64,000 bases of DNA from Staphylococcus agnetis (GCF_002901865.1 NZ_PPQF01000056.1:88291-152290), one strand, 5' to 3'; numbered from the stretch's first letter, positions 52,201-61,603 are shown. Program-made: numbers and translations. Notes: generated from the letters alone by a model not told the origin.

Positions 52201-53521
52201 AGTAGCAGAGAAAACAGCATTTGGATTTGTGAAGGGCTATTTAAATGATCAAGGCATTCATAAACGTGGTGCTGAAGTGGATCGGTTAGTGAAAGGATGT
52301 ACCGGCGTAAAACGTACAACGGGTCAACACCCGGGTGGTATCATTGTAGTTCCAGATTATATGGATATTTATGATTTTACACCAATACAATATCCTGCTG
52401 ATGACCAAGGTGCTTCATGGATGACGACACACTTTGACTTCCATTCGATTCATGATAATGTATTGAAACTTGATATTCTGGGACACGATGATCCAACGAT
52501 GATTCGTATGTTACAGGACCTGTCTGGTATCGATCCTAAAACGATTCCTGTAGATGATAAAGAAACAATGGGAATCTTTAGTTCCCCTGAGGCACTCGGT
52601 GTGACAGAGGAACAAATTTTAGCAAAAACTGGAACGTACGGTGTGCCTGAATTTGGTACAGGTTTTGTGCGTCAAATGTTAGAAGATACGAAGCCAACAA
52701 CATTCTCAGAACTTGTACAAATCTCAGGCCTTTCTCACGGCACAGATGTATGGCTTGGTAATGCCCAAGAACTTGTGCGTAGTGGTACATGTACATTATC
52801 CAGCTGTATCGGTTGTCGTGATGATATCATGGTGTATTTAATGTATGCCGGCTTAGAACCGTCACTTGCCTTCAAAATTATGGAATCTGTGCGTAAAGGT
52901 AAAGGATTAAGTGAAGAATGGGAACAAGTGATGATGGACAATGGAGTGCCAGAGTGGTATTTAGATTCATGTAAAAAAATTAAATACATGTTCCCGAAAG
53001 CGCACGCCGCGGCTTATGTACTGATGGCGGTGAGAATTGCTTATTTTAAAGTACATCATCCACTTTATTATTATGCAAGTTACTTTACAGTACGTGCATC
53101 AGATTTTGATTTATTAACGATGGTCAAAGACAAAGATAGTATTCGAAATACCGTTAAGGACATGTATGCAAAATATATGGATTTAGGTAAAAAAGAGAAA
53201 GATGTATTAACGGTGCTAGAAATTGCAAACGAAATGGCCCAACGCGGGTTCCGCATGCAACCTGTAAGTTTGGAAAAAAGTAAAGCATACGAATTTATAA
53301 TAGAAAATGATACATTAATACCACCGTTTGTTGCAGTTCCGGGACTAGGGGAAAATGTTGCGAAACGGATTGTAGAAGCACGTGAAGATGGACCATTTTT
53401 ATCAAAAGAAGATTTGAATAAAAAAGCAGGTGTATCGCAAAAAGTCATCGAATATCTCGATGATTTAGGGTCTTTACCGAACATGCCTGACAAAGCGCAA
53501 TTGTCTATTTTCGATATGTAA
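49211..53521 (+). CDS. polC: DNA polymerase III alpha subunit, Gram-positive type PolC
   Basis: PolC is the replicative polymerase of low-GC Gram-positives with built-in proofreading. The 1436 residues are complete: N-terminal OB region, PHP domain beginning EFHLHTSMSQMDG near 336, an inserted 3'-5' exonuclease (DVETTGLSNQYDKIIELAA near 424, in part), a zinc site (CPKC ... CDCG near 910-940), and the palm aspartates in PDIDLNFSGE near 962. It starts with GTG 49211 after AAGGTGG. It stands between two regulatory regions as a single gene. Confidence 0.97.
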   Translation: MALQNHEKFKILLQQLNLKTQLDEQIVEQGELTRVDVSEKNRSWTFHIVLPYFLKYEDYMIFMHALSDAFQDIASIHARFQIKDTAQQDEHLLKYFSSCIEKTKLSPKVKGQLKQKKMVMSGSIVKVLVQNDVERNHFDKACNGSLLAALKDCGFDVSKVIFETDDSGHDDDLASLEAHIQQEDVQSAREATSKIEKMKEARAKQEEAGITVDKCKIGKTIQVEAIRPIESIIEEEFKVAIEGVIFDINIKELKSGRHIVELKVTDYTDSLVLKMFTRKNKDDLEHFKALSEGKWIRAQGRIEEDMFIRDLVMMMSDVEEVKRAPKLDKADEKRVEFHLHTSMSQMDGVTHIGDYVAQAAKWGHEAIAVTDHNVVQAYPDAHAAAEKHGIKMIYGMEGMLVDDGVPIAYKPTDVELKDATYVVFDVETTGLSNQYDKIIELAAVKVKNGEIIDKFERFSNPHEKLTETIKNLTHITDDMLKDAPEIEEVLTEFKTWVGDAIFVAHNASFDMGFIDTGYERLGFGPSTNGVIDTLELSRTINTSYGKHGLNFLAKKYGVELTQHHRAIYDTEATAYIFIKMLAQLKEKNVHNHKDINQCLSNEDAYKRARPQHVTLIVQNQTGLKNLFKIVSESLVTYYYRTPRIPRSLLDEYREGLLVGTACDEGEVFTAVMQRDQSEVERIAKYYDYIEIQPPALYQDLLDRELIRDHETLEEIYERILKVGETNQIPVIATGNVHYLHEHDGIARQILIASQPGNPLNRTTLPEAHFRTTDEMLDAFHFLGADRAKQIVVENTRALADRIEKVVPIKDKLFTPNMDGANEEIRELSYNNAKALYGEDLPQIVIDRLEKELESIIGNGFAVIYLISQRLVKKSLDDGYLVGSRGSVGSSFVATMTEITEVNPLPPHYICPKCKKSEFFDDGSVGSGFDLPDKTCDCGAEMIKEGQDIPFETFLGFKGDKVPDIDLNFSGEYQPHAHNYTKVLFGEDKVFRAGTIGTVAEKTAFGFVKGYLNDQGIHKRGAEVDRLVKGCTGVKRTTGQHPGGIIVVPDYMDIYDFTPIQYPADDQGASWMTTHFDFHSIHDNVLKLDILGHDDPTMIRMLQDLSGIDPKTIPVDDKETMGIFSSPEALGVTEEQILAKTGTYGVPEFGTGFVRQMLEDTKPTTFSELVQISGLSHGTDVWLGNAQELVRSGTCTLSSCIGCRDDIMVYLMYAGLEPSLAFKIMESVRKGKGLSEEWEQVMMDNGVPEWYLDSCKKIKYMFPKAHAAAYVLMAVRIAYFKVHHPLYYYASYFTVRASDFDLLTMVKDKDSIRNTVKDMYAKYMDLGKKEKDVLTVLEIANEMAQRGFRMQPVSLEKSKAYEFIIENDTLIPPFVAVPGLGENVAKRIVEAREDGPFLSKEDLNKKAGVSQKVIEYLDDLGSLPNMPDKAQLSIFDM

Positions 53522-53532
53522 AATGAAGACAT

Positions 53533-53561
53533 TTGTAGGAATCACGTGATTATGCTATAAT
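53533..53561 (+). promoter_or_regulatory. Sigma-A promoter of the rimP-nusA-infB operon
   Basis: TTGTAG (53533-53538) and a perfect TATAAT (53556-53561) are spaced by 17 bases, with an extended TGC before the -10. Confidence 0.8.
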
Positions 53562-53591
53562 AATTATGCTTATAAATTTGGACTCAAGGAG

Positions 53592-53620
53592 AAAGAGTGG
53601 GTATCACCCGCTCTTTTCTG
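53592..53620 (+). terminator. Leader hairpin resembling an early terminator or attenuator before rimP
   Basis: AAAGAGTGGG (53592-53601) pairs with CCCGCTCTTT (53607-53616) around a five-base loop, followed by a short T-rich stretch. It lies about 25 bases after the predicted transcript start and before rimP. Confidence 0.65.
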
Positions 53621-53648
53621 TTTGTGTACCGCTGATAAGGGGGCTCGT

Positions 53649-54116
53649 ATGAGTAAAGTTACAGAGCAAGTTGAAACATTAATCCAACCTGTCCTTGAAG
53701 CATTAAATTATGACTTAGTGGATGTTGAATTTGCGAAAGAAGGTCGTGACCATTATTTACGCATTTCAATTGATAAGCCAGGCGGTGTCGATTTGAACGA
53801 CTGTACAATCGCATCTGAAAAAATTAGTGAAGTAATGGATGAACATGATCCTATTTCAGAAGCTTATTTTCTAGACGTTGCGTCACCAGGTGCCGAACGC
53901 CCGATTAAAAAGGAAAAAGATTTTCAAAACGCAGTGTCTAAACCTGTTTTTGTATCTTTATATGCACCTATTGAAGGCGAAAAAGAATGGTTAGGTATTT
54001 TAAAACAAGTGTCAGATACTGATATCACAATTGAAGTTAAAGTGAAAGCGAAATCAAAAGATATCACAATACCACGTGACAAAATCGCAAAAGCACGACA
54101 TGCAGTGATGTTATAG
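53649..54116 (+). CDS. rimP: Ribosome maturation factor RimP
   Basis: RimP assists 30S maturation. The 155 residues contain the family core YDLVDVEFAKEGRDHYLRI, LDVASPGAERP and a C-terminal SH3-like domain. ATG 53649 after TAAGGGGGCTCGT is preferred to an upstream in-frame codon in the leader. It opens the conserved rimP-nusA-rnpM-ylxQ-infB operon. Confidence 0.95.
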   Translation: MSKVTEQVETLIQPVLEALNYDLVDVEFAKEGRDHYLRISIDKPGGVDLNDCTIASEKISEVMDEHDPISEAYFLDVASPGAERPIKKEKDFQNAVSKPVFVSLYAPIEGEKEWLGILKQVSDTDITIEVKVKAKSKDITIPRDKIAKARHAVML

Positions 54117-54135
54117 ATGTTAGGAGGAAGTATGT

Positions 54136-55314
54136 GTGAAAAGTAATGAATTATTATTAGCTACTGAGTATCTTGAAAAGGAAAAAAAGATTCCTAGAGA
54201 GGTTTTAGTAGATGCCATTGAAGCAGCTTTAATTACTGCTTACAAAAAAAATTATGATAGTGCGCGTAATGTGCGTGTTGAATTAAATTTAGACAGCGGT
54301 ACATTCCGTGTCATTTCCCGAAAAGAAGTTGTTGAAGAAGTGTTTGATGATAGAGAAGAAGTTGATCTTTCAACAGCTTTAGTCAAAAACCCAGCTTATG
54401 AAGTAGGGGACATTTATGAGGAAGACGTGACACCTAAAGACTTTGGTCGTGTTGGTGCACAAGCTGCAAAACAAGCAGTGATGCAACGTTTACGTGATGC
54501 AGAGCGTGAAATTCTTTATGAAGAGTTTATTGATAAAGAAGAAGACATTATGACAGGTGTCATCGATCGTGTGGATCACCGTTATGTATATGTGAATTTA
54601 GGACGTACAGAAGCTGTTTTATCTGAAGCAGAACGTAGTCCAAATGAATCTTATGTACCAAATGAACGCATTAAAGTGTTCGTTAATAAAGTGGAACAAA
54701 CGACAAAAGGCCCACAAATTTATGTGTCACGTAGTCATCCTGGATTACTTAAACGCTTGTTTGAACAAGAAGTCCCTGAAATTTTTGAAGGAACTGTAGA
54801 AGTGAAATCAGTTGCACGTGAAGCGGGCGATCGCTCTAAAATCAGTGTGCATTCAGATAACCCAGACATTGATGCTGTCGGCGCATGCGTAGGGGCTAAA
54901 GGTGCACGTGTCGAAGCGGTAGTTGAAGAACTCGGTGGCGAGAAAATTGATATCGTTCAATGGAGTGACGATCCAAAAGTGTTTGTGAGCAATGCTTTAA
55001 GTCCATCACAAGTTGTGGATGTCATTGTTGATGAAGAAAACCAATCAACGACTGTTATTGTTCCTGATTATCAACTTTCTTTAGCTATTGGTAAGCGTGG
55101 TCAAAACGCGCGTTTAGCTGCAAAATTGACTGGATGGAAAATAGACATTAAATCTGAATCTGATGCGAAAGATTTACAACTTGAAGATAAATACCTTTCT
55201 AAATCTCAAGAAGATACTGTAAGTACTGATGAAAAAGATTTAGACGATGAACAAGTAATCAAGATTGATGAAGTGCCAGAAACACCATCAGAAAGTCAAC
55301 TTGAAAACGAATAG
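54136..55314 (+). CDS. nusA: Transcription termination/antitermination protein NusA
   Basis: NusA binds RNA polymerase and nascent RNA to control pausing, termination and rRNA antitermination. The 392 residues show the N-terminal polymerase-binding domain, an S1 domain (GVIDRVDHRYVYVNLG), two KH domains (GACVGAKGARVEAVVEELGGEKID in part; SLAIGKRGQNARLAAKLTGWKID in part) and an acidic tail. It starts with GTG 54136 after TAGGAGGAAGTAT. Confidence 0.96.
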   Translation: MKSNELLLATEYLEKEKKIPREVLVDAIEAALITAYKKNYDSARNVRVELNLDSGTFRVISRKEVVEEVFDDREEVDLSTALVKNPAYEVGDIYEEDVTPKDFGRVGAQAAKQAVMQRLRDAEREILYEEFIDKEEDIMTGVIDRVDHRYVYVNLGRTEAVLSEAERSPNESYVPNERIKVFVNKVEQTTKGPQIYVSRSHPGLLKRLFEQEVPEIFEGTVEVKSVAREAGDRSKISVHSDNPDIDAVGACVGAKGARVEAVVEELGGEKIDIVQWSDDPKVFVSNALSPSQVVDVIVDEENQSTTVIVPDYQLSLAIGKRGQNARLAAKLTGWKIDIKSESDAKDLQLEDKYLSKSQEDTVSTDEKDLDDEQVIKIDEVPETPSESQLENE

Positions 55315-55326
55315 GAGGGGTTTTTC

Positions 55327-55614
55327 TTGAAGAAACGTAAAATTCCTATGCGTAAATGTATTTTATCCAATGAAATGAAACCTAAAAAAGATATGATTCG
55401 CGTGGTTCAAAATAAAGAAGGCGAAATTTCTGCAGATGCAACAGGAAAAAAACAAGGTCGTGGTGCATATGTATCAAAAGATGTTGAACTTGTTGAAAAA
55501 GCACAAGCGTCTCAGAAATTAGAACATTTTTTTAAAGCATCTCAAGAGGAATTAACACCCGTATATAAAGAAATTATTCGTTTAATATACCGAGAAGAGA
55601 TTCCTACAAAATGA
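55327..55614 (+). CDS. rnpM: RNase P modulator RnpM (YlxR, DUF448)
   Basis: This 95-residue YlxR-family protein has the signature IPMRKCILSNEMKPKKDMIR and GRGAYVSKD. YlxR has been described in B. subtilis as an RNase P modulator and is always near nusA and infB. It starts with TTG 55327 after AATAGGAGGGG. It overlaps ylxQ by four bases. Confidence 0.92.
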   Translation: MKKRKIPMRKCILSNEMKPKKDMIRVVQNKEGEISADATGKKQGRGAYVSKDVELVEKAQASQKLEHFFKASQEELTPVYKEIIRLIYREEIPTK

Positions 55615-55913
55615 ATCAATCATTATTAAATTTTTTAGGACTCGCAATGCGTGCGGGTAAGGTGAAAAGTGGCGAAAGCGTCATTCTTACAGAAATCAAG
55701 AAGCAGCGTTTATATCTTGTAATTATTGCAAGCGACGCATCAAAAAATACAATTAAAACATTAACGAATAAATGTCAAAGCTATCAAATACCCTACCGTA
55801 TTATTAGTGACCGTTATGCATTGGGTGAAGCGGTAGGTAAAGAAGCACGTGTCAATATCGGCATCACCGATCAGGGTTTCGCAAAGAAATTAATTTCTAT
55901 GATCGATGAATAA
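55611..55913 (+). CDS. ylxQ: YlxQ L7Ae-family RNA-binding protein
   Basis: The 100 residues form a small L7Ae/L30e-like RNA-binding protein ([27 protein letters not shown]). It probably binds K-turn-like RNA; its physiological target is not evident. Start overlaps the rnpM stop (ATGA). It lies in the nusA-infB operon, where this pair is conserved in Firmicutes. Confidence 0.9.
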   Translation: MNQSLLNFLGLAMRAGKVKSGESVILTEIKKQRLYLVIIASDASKNTIKTLTNKCQSYQIPYRIISDRYALGEAVGKEARVNIGITDQGFAKKLISMIDE

Positions 55914-55929
55914 AGTAAGGAGTGGTTCA

Positions 55930-58062
55930 ATGAGTAAACAAAGAATCTATGAATATGCCAAATCATTAAATATAAAAAGTAAAGATGTCATTGACGAATT
56001 AAAAAAATCTGGCGTAGAAGTATCCAACCACATGCAAACATTAGAAAATGATCATGTGAAAACATTAGACAAAGCATTTAAAAAAGACAACACATCTAAA
56101 GAGCAGTCATCATCTAAAAAAAATCAGACACCACAAGGTGGTCAAAAGAAAGAACAACCGAAGCAAAATCATAAAAAGCAACACAATCCTTCTAAAAATA
56201 ACGGTAATGCCAAACATAATAAGAATAATAAGCGTAATAATAAAAATAATAAGCAAAACCGTAATCAAAAACAAAAACAAGCAGCACCTACACCAGAACC
56301 AAAGGAAATGCCATCTAAAATTACGTATACTGAAGGTATCACAGTTGGTGAATTAGCAGATAAATTAGGTGTTGATTCATCAGAAATTATTAAGAAACTA
56401 TTCTTATTAGGTATCATGGCAAATATCAACCAATCACTTGATATTGAAGCGTTAGAGCTAGTTGCTTCTGACTATGGTGTTGAATTAGAAGAAGAAGTCG
56501 TCGTAGATGATAATGACTTAACGATTTATTTTGAAGATGTGGAAAATGATGCTGATGCATCTGAACGACCAGCTGTCGTTACAATTATGGGTCACGTTGA
56601 CCATGGTAAAACAACACTCCTTGACTCTATTCGAAATACACGTGTAACTGAAGGAGAAGCAGGCGGTATTACACAACATATCGGTGCTTATCAAATTGAA
56701 AACAATGATAAGAAAATCACTTTCCTTGACACACCAGGTCACGCCGCATTTACGACAATGCGTGCACGTGGAGCACAAGTGACAGATATCACGATTTTAG
56801 TTGTCGCAGCTGACGATGGTGTGATGCCACAAACGATTGAAGCCATTAACCATGCAAAAGAGGCAGAAGTGCCAATTATTGTTGCTGTAAACAAAATTGA
56901 TAAACCAACAGCGAACCCAGATCGTGTAATGCAAGAGTTAACAGAATACAACCTCATTCCTGAAGACTGGGGTGGCGACACGATTTTCGTACCACTATCA
57001 GCATTAAGTGGCGAAGGTATCGATGACTTACTAGAAATGATTGGACTTGTAGCTGAGGTTCAAGAATTAAAAGCCAATGCTGATAAAGTTGCAGTAGGTA
57101 CAGTGATTGAAGCAGAATTAGATAAATCACGTGGTCCAGCAGCATCATTACTCGTTCAAAACGGAACACTTCATGTGGGTGATGCGATTGTTGTAGGAAA
57201 CACACACGGTAAAGTGCGTGCTATGGTGAACGATCTTGGTAAGCGTATAAAAGTTGCTGGTCCATCTACTCCTGTTGAAATTACTGGTTTAAATGATGTG
57301 CCGCAAGCAGGTGATCGCTTCGTTGTCTTTAAAGATGAGAAGAAAGCGCGTCGTATTGGTGAAGCGCGTGAACAGCAAAGCATTTTACAACAACGTCAAG
57401 AAAGTAAAAATGTATCATTAGATAACTTGTTTGAACAAATGAAACAAGGTGAAATGAAAGATTTAAATGTGATCATTAAAGGTGACGTGCAAGGTTCTGT
57501 CGAAGCGCTTGCAGCATCATTAATGAAAATCGATGTTGAAGGTGTCAATGTACGTATTATCCATACGGCGACAGGTGCAATTAACGAATCAGACGTTACT
57601 TTAGCGAACGCTTCTAACGGTATCATTATTGGTTTTAATGTACGTCCTGATGCAGGTGCTAAACGTGCGGCTGAAGCTGAAAATGTCGACATGCGTTTAC
57701 ATCGCGTGATTTACAATGTAATTGAAGAAATTGAATCTGCGATGAAAGGTATGCTTGACCCTGAATATGAAGAAAAAGTCATTGGACAAGCTGAAGTACG
57801 TCAAACATTTAAAGTTTCTAAAGTAGGTACAATCGCAGGTAGTTATGTCACAGATGGTAAAATCACACGTGATTCTGGCGTGCGTATTATTCGTGATGGT
57901 GTTGTCTTATTCGAAGGTGAATTAGACACATTAAAACGTTTCAAAGATGATGCTAAAGAAGTCGCACAAGGATATGAATGTGGTATTACGATTGAAAAAT
58001 TCAATGATATTAAAGAAGGCGATATTATTGAAGCTTACGTAATGGTTGAAGTTGAGCGATAA
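55930..58062 (+). CDS. infB: Translation initiation factor IF-2
   Basis: IF-2 is the GTPase that brings fMet-tRNA to the 30S subunit. The 710 residues have an N-terminal helical motif ([20 protein letters not shown], in part), a low-complexity Lys/Asn/Gln linker (about 60-125), IF2N, the G domain with GHVDHGKTT near residue 220, DTPGHAAF and NKIDKP, and C-terminal domains. ATG 55930 after AAGGAGTGGTTCA is preferred to an upstream in-frame codon in ylxQ. A 14-bp perfect terminator follows. Confidence 0.97.
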   Translation: MSKQRIYEYAKSLNIKSKDVIDELKKSGVEVSNHMQTLENDHVKTLDKAFKKDNTSKEQSSSKKNQTPQGGQKKEQPKQNHKKQHNPSKNNGNAKHNKNNKRNNKNNKQNRNQKQKQAAPTPEPKEMPSKITYTEGITVGELADKLGVDSSEIIKKLFLLGIMANINQSLDIEALELVASDYGVELEEEVVVDDNDLTIYFEDVENDADASERPAVVTIMGHVDHGKTTLLDSIRNTRVTEGEAGGITQHIGAYQIENNDKKITFLDTPGHAAFTTMRARGAQVTDITILVVAADDGVMPQTIEAINHAKEAEVPIIVAVNKIDKPTANPDRVMQELTEYNLIPEDWGGDTIFVPLSALSGEGIDDLLEMIGLVAEVQELKANADKVAVGTVIEAELDKSRGPAASLLVQNGTLHVGDAIVVGNTHGKVRAMVNDLGKRIKVAGPSTPVEITGLNDVPQAGDRFVVFKDEKKARRIGEAREQQSILQQRQESKNVSLDNLFEQMKQGEMKDLNVIIKGDVQGSVEALAASLMKIDVEGVNVRIIHTATGAINESDVTLANASNGIIIGFNVRPDAGAKRAAEAENVDMRLHRVIYNVIEEIESAMKGMLDPEYEEKVIGQAEVRQTFKVSKVGTIAGSYVTDGKITRDSGVRIIRDGVVLFEGELDTLKRFKDDAKEVAQGYECGITIEKFNDIKEGDIIEAYVMVEVER

Positions 58063-58089
58063 AATTAAAATCTACATGTTTTAGTTTTG

Positions 58090-58134
58090 AATAAGGGGAC
58101 GGAGTACACTGGATGTCCGTCCCCTTATTTTACG
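58090..58134 (+). terminator. Intrinsic terminator after infB
   Basis: A perfect 14-bp stem pairs AATAAGGGGACGGA (58090-58103) with TCCGTCCCCTTATT (58116-58129), followed by T residues. Confidence 0.92.
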
Positions 58135-58256
58135 TTGTAATCCAAGGGCTTAAGTAGAGTGATATAGGGTATCATGGTGATAAATACGATAGTATAAACT
58201 AAATATTTGAAAAGAAATATTACAAAATTGACTTTCAATTTCAATCGAGAGGTGCA

Positions 58257-58643
58257 ATGATGTTAATGACAAATATGTGGTTCAATTTAGCTGTCAAAGA
58301 TTTAAAGAAAAGTATGGCATTTTACAAAGCTATAGGTTTTGAAATCATGCAAAGACCTGAACAGGTGGGCCATATGTTTGGTATAAAAGTAGGTGCGTCC
58401 TCTCCTATTATGTTTGTCGAACACCCTACTTTTCGTTCTTATTTACAACAAGAAGTGACCGGTCAAGATGTATTAATCTCGCTTTCCGTAACTAGTGAAA
58501 AAGATTTAGATAATTTAATCATTCGTATCACTGAAGCTGGTGGAACACTTGTTCAACCGAAACATGAGCGTGATGGGTTTCTGGGATGTGTATTTCAAGA
58601 TATCGATCAACATTTTTTCAATGTCCTTGTTTTTAAAGATTGA
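58257..58643 (+). CDS. VOC (glyoxalase/bleomycin resistance) family protein
   Basis: This 128-residue protein has the paired beta-alpha-beta-beta-beta modules of VOC metalloenzymes (WFNLAVKDLKKSMAFYKAIGFE in part; FLGCVFQDIDQHFFNVLVF in part). Substrate cannot be told from sequence; antibiotic binding, glyoxalase or other roles are possible. The start follows GAGAGGTGCA. It lies between infB and rbfA, which are usually adjacent in Firmicutes; a terminator before it suggests its own promoter, and rbfA is 97 bases on. Codon use looks normal. Confidence 0.85.
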   Translation: MMLMTNMWFNLAVKDLKKSMAFYKAIGFEIMQRPEQVGHMFGIKVGASSPIMFVEHPTFRSYLQQEVTGQDVLISLSVTSEKDLDNLIIRITEAGGTLVQPKHERDGFLGCVFQDIDQHFFNVLVFKD

Positions 58644-58740
58644 GTAAGAGAGGATTGCTCATTGACGGAATTTTTCAAAGTCCTTTATAATACGAAAATA
58701 AGGAAAGACATCGAACGTGATACAAAAAGAGGTGAAAAAT

Positions 58741-59085
58741 ATGAATATGAGAGCTGAACGTGTTGGCGAACAAATGAAAAAAGAATTAATGGACATCATT
58801 AATAATAAATTAAAAGATCCACGCGTAGGATTTTTAACGATTACAGATGTACAACCTACGAATGATTTGTCATTAGCCAAAGTGTATTGTACGGTGCTTG
58901 GTAGCGATAAAGAGCGCGAAGATACGTTTAAAGGGTTAGAAAAAGCAAAAGGATTTATTAAATCTGAAATTGGTCAACGTATGCGCCTACGTATCGTCCC
59001 GGAGTTGCAATTTGAATATGATGAATCCATTGAATACGGTAATCGAATTGAACAATTAATTCAAGATTTACACAAAAAAGATTAA
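58741..59085 (+). CDS. rbfA: Ribosome-binding factor A
   Basis: RbfA is a 30S assembly factor for 16S rRNA 5' end maturation and cold adaptation. The 114 residues include [17 protein letters not shown] and [13 protein letters not shown] motifs of the KH-like fold. ATG 58741 after AGAGGTGAAAAAT is preferred to GTG 58717. It is followed by a terminator, then truB. Confidence 0.96.
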   Translation: MNMRAERVGEQMKKELMDIINNKLKDPRVGFLTITDVQPTNDLSLAKVYCTVLGSDKEREDTFKGLEKAKGFIKSEIGQRMRLRIVPELQFEYDESIEYGNRIEQLIQDLHKKD

Positions 59086-59093
59086 AGTGTCAT

Positions 59094-59140
59094 ACTAGGA
59101 TACGTTACGGATTTGATGTCGACCGTATCCTAGTTTTTTT
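59094..59140 (+). terminator. Intrinsic terminator between rbfA and truB
   Basis: ACTAGGATACG (59094-59104) pairs with CGTATCCTAGT (59124-59134), followed by a T run, only 19 bases before truB. Confidence 0.85.
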
Positions 59141-59158
59141 ATGAGTGAGGTGAATGCG

Positions 59159-60076
59159 ATGTATCACGGTATATTACCAGTATATAAGCCTAGAGGTTTA
59201 ACGAGTCATGATGTTGTTTTTAAATTACGAAAAATATTAAAGACCAAAAAAGTTGGCCATACAGGGACACTTGATCCTGAAGTAGATGGTGTACTTCCAA
59301 TTTGTATCGGTCAGGCAACAAAAGTAAGCGATTATGTCATGGATATGGGGAAAACTTATATCGCTGAAGTGACTTTAGGTAGTGCGACGTCGACTGAGGA
59401 TCAAACTGGAGAGATAATTGCGCAACGTGCTGTAGCGCACCACGCTTTGACAAACAATCAAATCGATCATATTTTAGAAAAATTTGTCGGTGAGATAACA
59501 CAAGTACCTCCGATGTATTCATCAGTGAAAGTAAATGGGAAAAAGCTATATGAGTATGCGCGACAAGGACAAACGGTTGATCGTCCATCCAGAAAGGTTC
59601 ACATTCAGTATATAAAACGATTGAATGATGTCACTTTTAAAGAAGAATGTGCTACATTTAATATAGAAGTGGCATGTGGTAAAGGAACGTATATTCGAAC
59701 GCTTGCCACGGATATCGGTAAGTGTTTAAATTATCCAGCGCATATGTCTCGCTTAACTCGGACAGATAGTGGTGGTTTCCATATTGATCAAGCTTTATCA
59801 CTAGACCGTATAGCTGAAATGCATGAAGATGGTACATTATCAGATGCGTTATTGCCGATGCTATATGGTTTAAAAGCTTTGCCGATTGTAAACGTTTCAC
59901 AAGAAGATTTGAAATCACGGATACTTAATGGCCAAAAATTTAAAAGGCATTTATTTAATTTTCCACATGATTCACAAATTGTCTTCGTTGATGAATCGAC
60001 AAATGATGTGTTAGCGATATATGAACTACATCCGTCGAATCACGCTGAAATTAAACCGAAAAAGGTGTTTAACTAA
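59159..60076 (+). CDS. truB: tRNA pseudouridine-55 synthase TruB
   Basis: TruB makes pseudouridine 55 in the T-arm of tRNAs. The 305 residues contain the catalytic Asp in [14 protein letters not shown], the YEYARQG region, and [16 protein letters not shown] 59159 after GTGAGGTGAATGCG is preferred to ATG 59141, which lacks a ribosome site. It is followed 14 bases later by ribF. Confidence 0.95.
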   Translation: MYHGILPVYKPRGLTSHDVVFKLRKILKTKKVGHTGTLDPEVDGVLPICIGQATKVSDYVMDMGKTYIAEVTLGSATSTEDQTGEIIAQRAVAHHALTNNQIDHILEKFVGEITQVPPMYSSVKVNGKKLYEYARQGQTVDRPSRKVHIQYIKRLNDVTFKEECATFNIEVACGKGTYIRTLATDIGKCLNYPAHMSRLTRTDSGGFHIDQALSLDRIAEMHEDGTLSDALLPMLYGLKALPIVNVSQEDLKSRILNGQKFKRHLFNFPHDSQIVFVDESTNDVLAIYELHPSNHAEIKPKKVFN

Positions 60077-60090
60077 AGGAGCATAGGTAT

Positions 60091-61062
60091 ATGGAAGTTA
60101 TAGAAATTACGCATCCCATTCAACCTGAGCAATATATTCAAGACGATATTGCAATTGCATTAGGATTTTTTGATGGCCTTCATCGTGGACATCAAGCATT
60201 AATGAATAAATTGGATGAGGTGGCTAAAGCGCGTCATTTAAAAAAAGCAGTTATGACATTCGACCCACATCCTTCTGTGGTTTTAAATCCTAAACAAAAG
60301 CGCACAACATATTTAACCCCTTTAGATGATAAACTTAATCTTTTACGTCAATATGATATTGATTATTGCTTAGTTGTTAATTTTTCTTCACGTTTTGCAG
60401 AAGTATCTTCAGAAGCTTTTGTAAAAGATTATTTATTGAAAAATAGAGCACAAGTGATTGTTGCTGGCTTTGATTTTACTTTTGGTAAGTATGGTAAAGG
60501 TAATATGGCAATGTTACAAGAATATCGAGATTTATTTGAATGTATCACTGTGGGTAAACAGGATATTGATAATGAAAAGATTTCTACGACTGCGATACGT
60601 GAGGCTTTAAAAAAAGGTGATTTGCTAAAAGCCAATGAACAATTAGGATACCGCTATCAAATTAAAGGAACTGTCGTTCAAGGAGAGAAACGTGGACGTA
60701 CAATTGGTTTTCCAACAGCTAATATACAACCTAGCGATGATTACTTATTACCTACCAAAGGCGTTTATGCAGTGAGTATGAAGATTGGTTCCAGTGATAA
60801 GATTTATAGAGGTGTCTGCAATGTAGGAGTGAAACCGACGTTCCATGATGATTTGCCTCAAGTGGTAATCGAAGTCAATATATTTGATTTTGATGAAAAT
60901 ATTTATGGTGAACGTGTGATACTTTATTGGCATCATTATTTGCGTCCTGAATTGAAATTTGACGGCATCGATCCGCTTGTAGCACAAATGAATCAAGATA
61001 AAGCACGTGCAAAATATTTATTATCTGTTGATTTTGGTGATGATGTACCTTATAATATATAA
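60091..61062 (+). CDS. ribF: Bifunctional riboflavin kinase/FMN adenylyltransferase
   Basis: RibF turns riboflavin into FMN and then FAD. The 323 residues have the N-terminal adenylyltransferase with ALGFFDGLHRGHQALM and FDFTFGKYGKGN, and the C-terminal riboflavin kinase with GRTIGFPTANI and GVCNVGVKPTF. The start follows AAAGGAGCATAGGTAT. It forms the truB-ribF pair before rpsO. Confidence 0.96.
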   Translation: MEVIEITHPIQPEQYIQDDIAIALGFFDGLHRGHQALMNKLDEVAKARHLKKAVMTFDPHPSVVLNPKQKRTTYLTPLDDKLNLLRQYDIDYCLVVNFSSRFAEVSSEAFVKDYLLKNRAQVIVAGFDFTFGKYGKGNMAMLQEYRDLFECITVGKQDIDNEKISTTAIREALKKGDLLKANEQLGYRYQIKGTVVQGEKRGRTIGFPTANIQPSDDYLLPTKGVYAVSMKIGSSDKIYRGVCNVGVKPTFHDDLPQVVIEVNIFDFDENIYGERVILYWHHYLRPELKFDGIDPLVAQMNQDKARAKYLLSVDFGDDVPYNI

Positions 61063-61135
61063 GGTCTGTAAGTAAAGACTTACGACCTTAGTCTTGGTAG
61101 GTTGAGACTCCGACGCCTCACTCGGATTAAGGCAT
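61060..61135 (+). promoter_or_regulatory. ribF end hairpin and structured rpsO leader
   Basis: AAGGTCTGTAAGT pairs with ACTTACGACCTT (61060-61091) as a possible ribF terminator with few T. After it, GAG/CTC and CCGA/TCGG overlap at about 61100-61127 in a pseudoknot-like order, as in S15-responsive leaders. Confidence 0.45.
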
Positions 61136-61165
61136 TTTAAACAAATTAAAGGAGGAAATTGACAA

Positions 61166-61435
61166 ATGGCAATTTCACAAGAACGTAAAAACGAATTAAT
61201 TCAACAATACCGTACACACGAATCTGACACTGGTTCACCAGAAGTTCAAATCGCTGTGTTAACTGCAGAAATTACTGCATTAAACGAACACTTACGTACA
61301 CATAAAAAAGACCACCATTCTCGTCGTGGTTTATTAAAAATGGTAGGTCGTCGTCGCCATTTATTAAACTATTTACGTGAAAAAGACATTCAACGTTACC
61401 GTGAACTTATTAAGTCATTAGGTATCCGTCGTTAA
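61166..61435 (+). CDS. rpsO: 30S ribosomal protein S15
   Basis: S15 binds early to the central domain of 16S rRNA. The 89 residues contain the conserved [16 protein letters not shown] and [18 protein letters not shown] motifs. The start follows AAAGGAGGAAATTGACAA. Its leader is likely to bind S15. A terminator follows before pnp. Confidence 0.98.
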   Translation: MAISQERKNELIQQYRTHESDTGSPEVQIAVLTAEITALNEHLRTHKKDHHSRRGLLKMVGRRRHLLNYLREKDIQRYRELIKSLGIRR

Positions 61436-61448
61436 TGTGTTTTACATT

Positions 61449-61488
61449 GAAAGAAAGAGGCCAGGCTTTGGTTTCTTTCTTTTTTTAC
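61449..61488 (+). terminator. Intrinsic terminator after rpsO
   Basis: GAAAGAAAGAGGCC region pairs with GGTTTCTTTC (61449-61480) with an imperfect middle, followed by a T run. Confidence 0.8.
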
Positions 61489-61522
61489 TATAAGCGTAAA
61501 CATCAATAGATTCATAAAGCGT

Positions 61523-61552
61523 TTGTAACGTGTTTATATCGTAAGCTATAAT
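61523..61552 (+). promoter_or_regulatory. Sigma-A promoter of pnp
   Basis: TTGTAA (61523-61528) and TATAAT (61547-61552) are spaced by 18 bases. Confidence 0.72.
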
Positions 61553-61603
61553 AAGATTGAAATATATTAGAAATGTATAGAGAAGTAGGAGAGGAGATAA
61601 CGC

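Noticed and set aside
53080..53532. 150-codon reverse-strand open frame at the end of polC
   Set aside because: Antisense shadow of the polC C-terminus, no ribosome site and no recognisable family.
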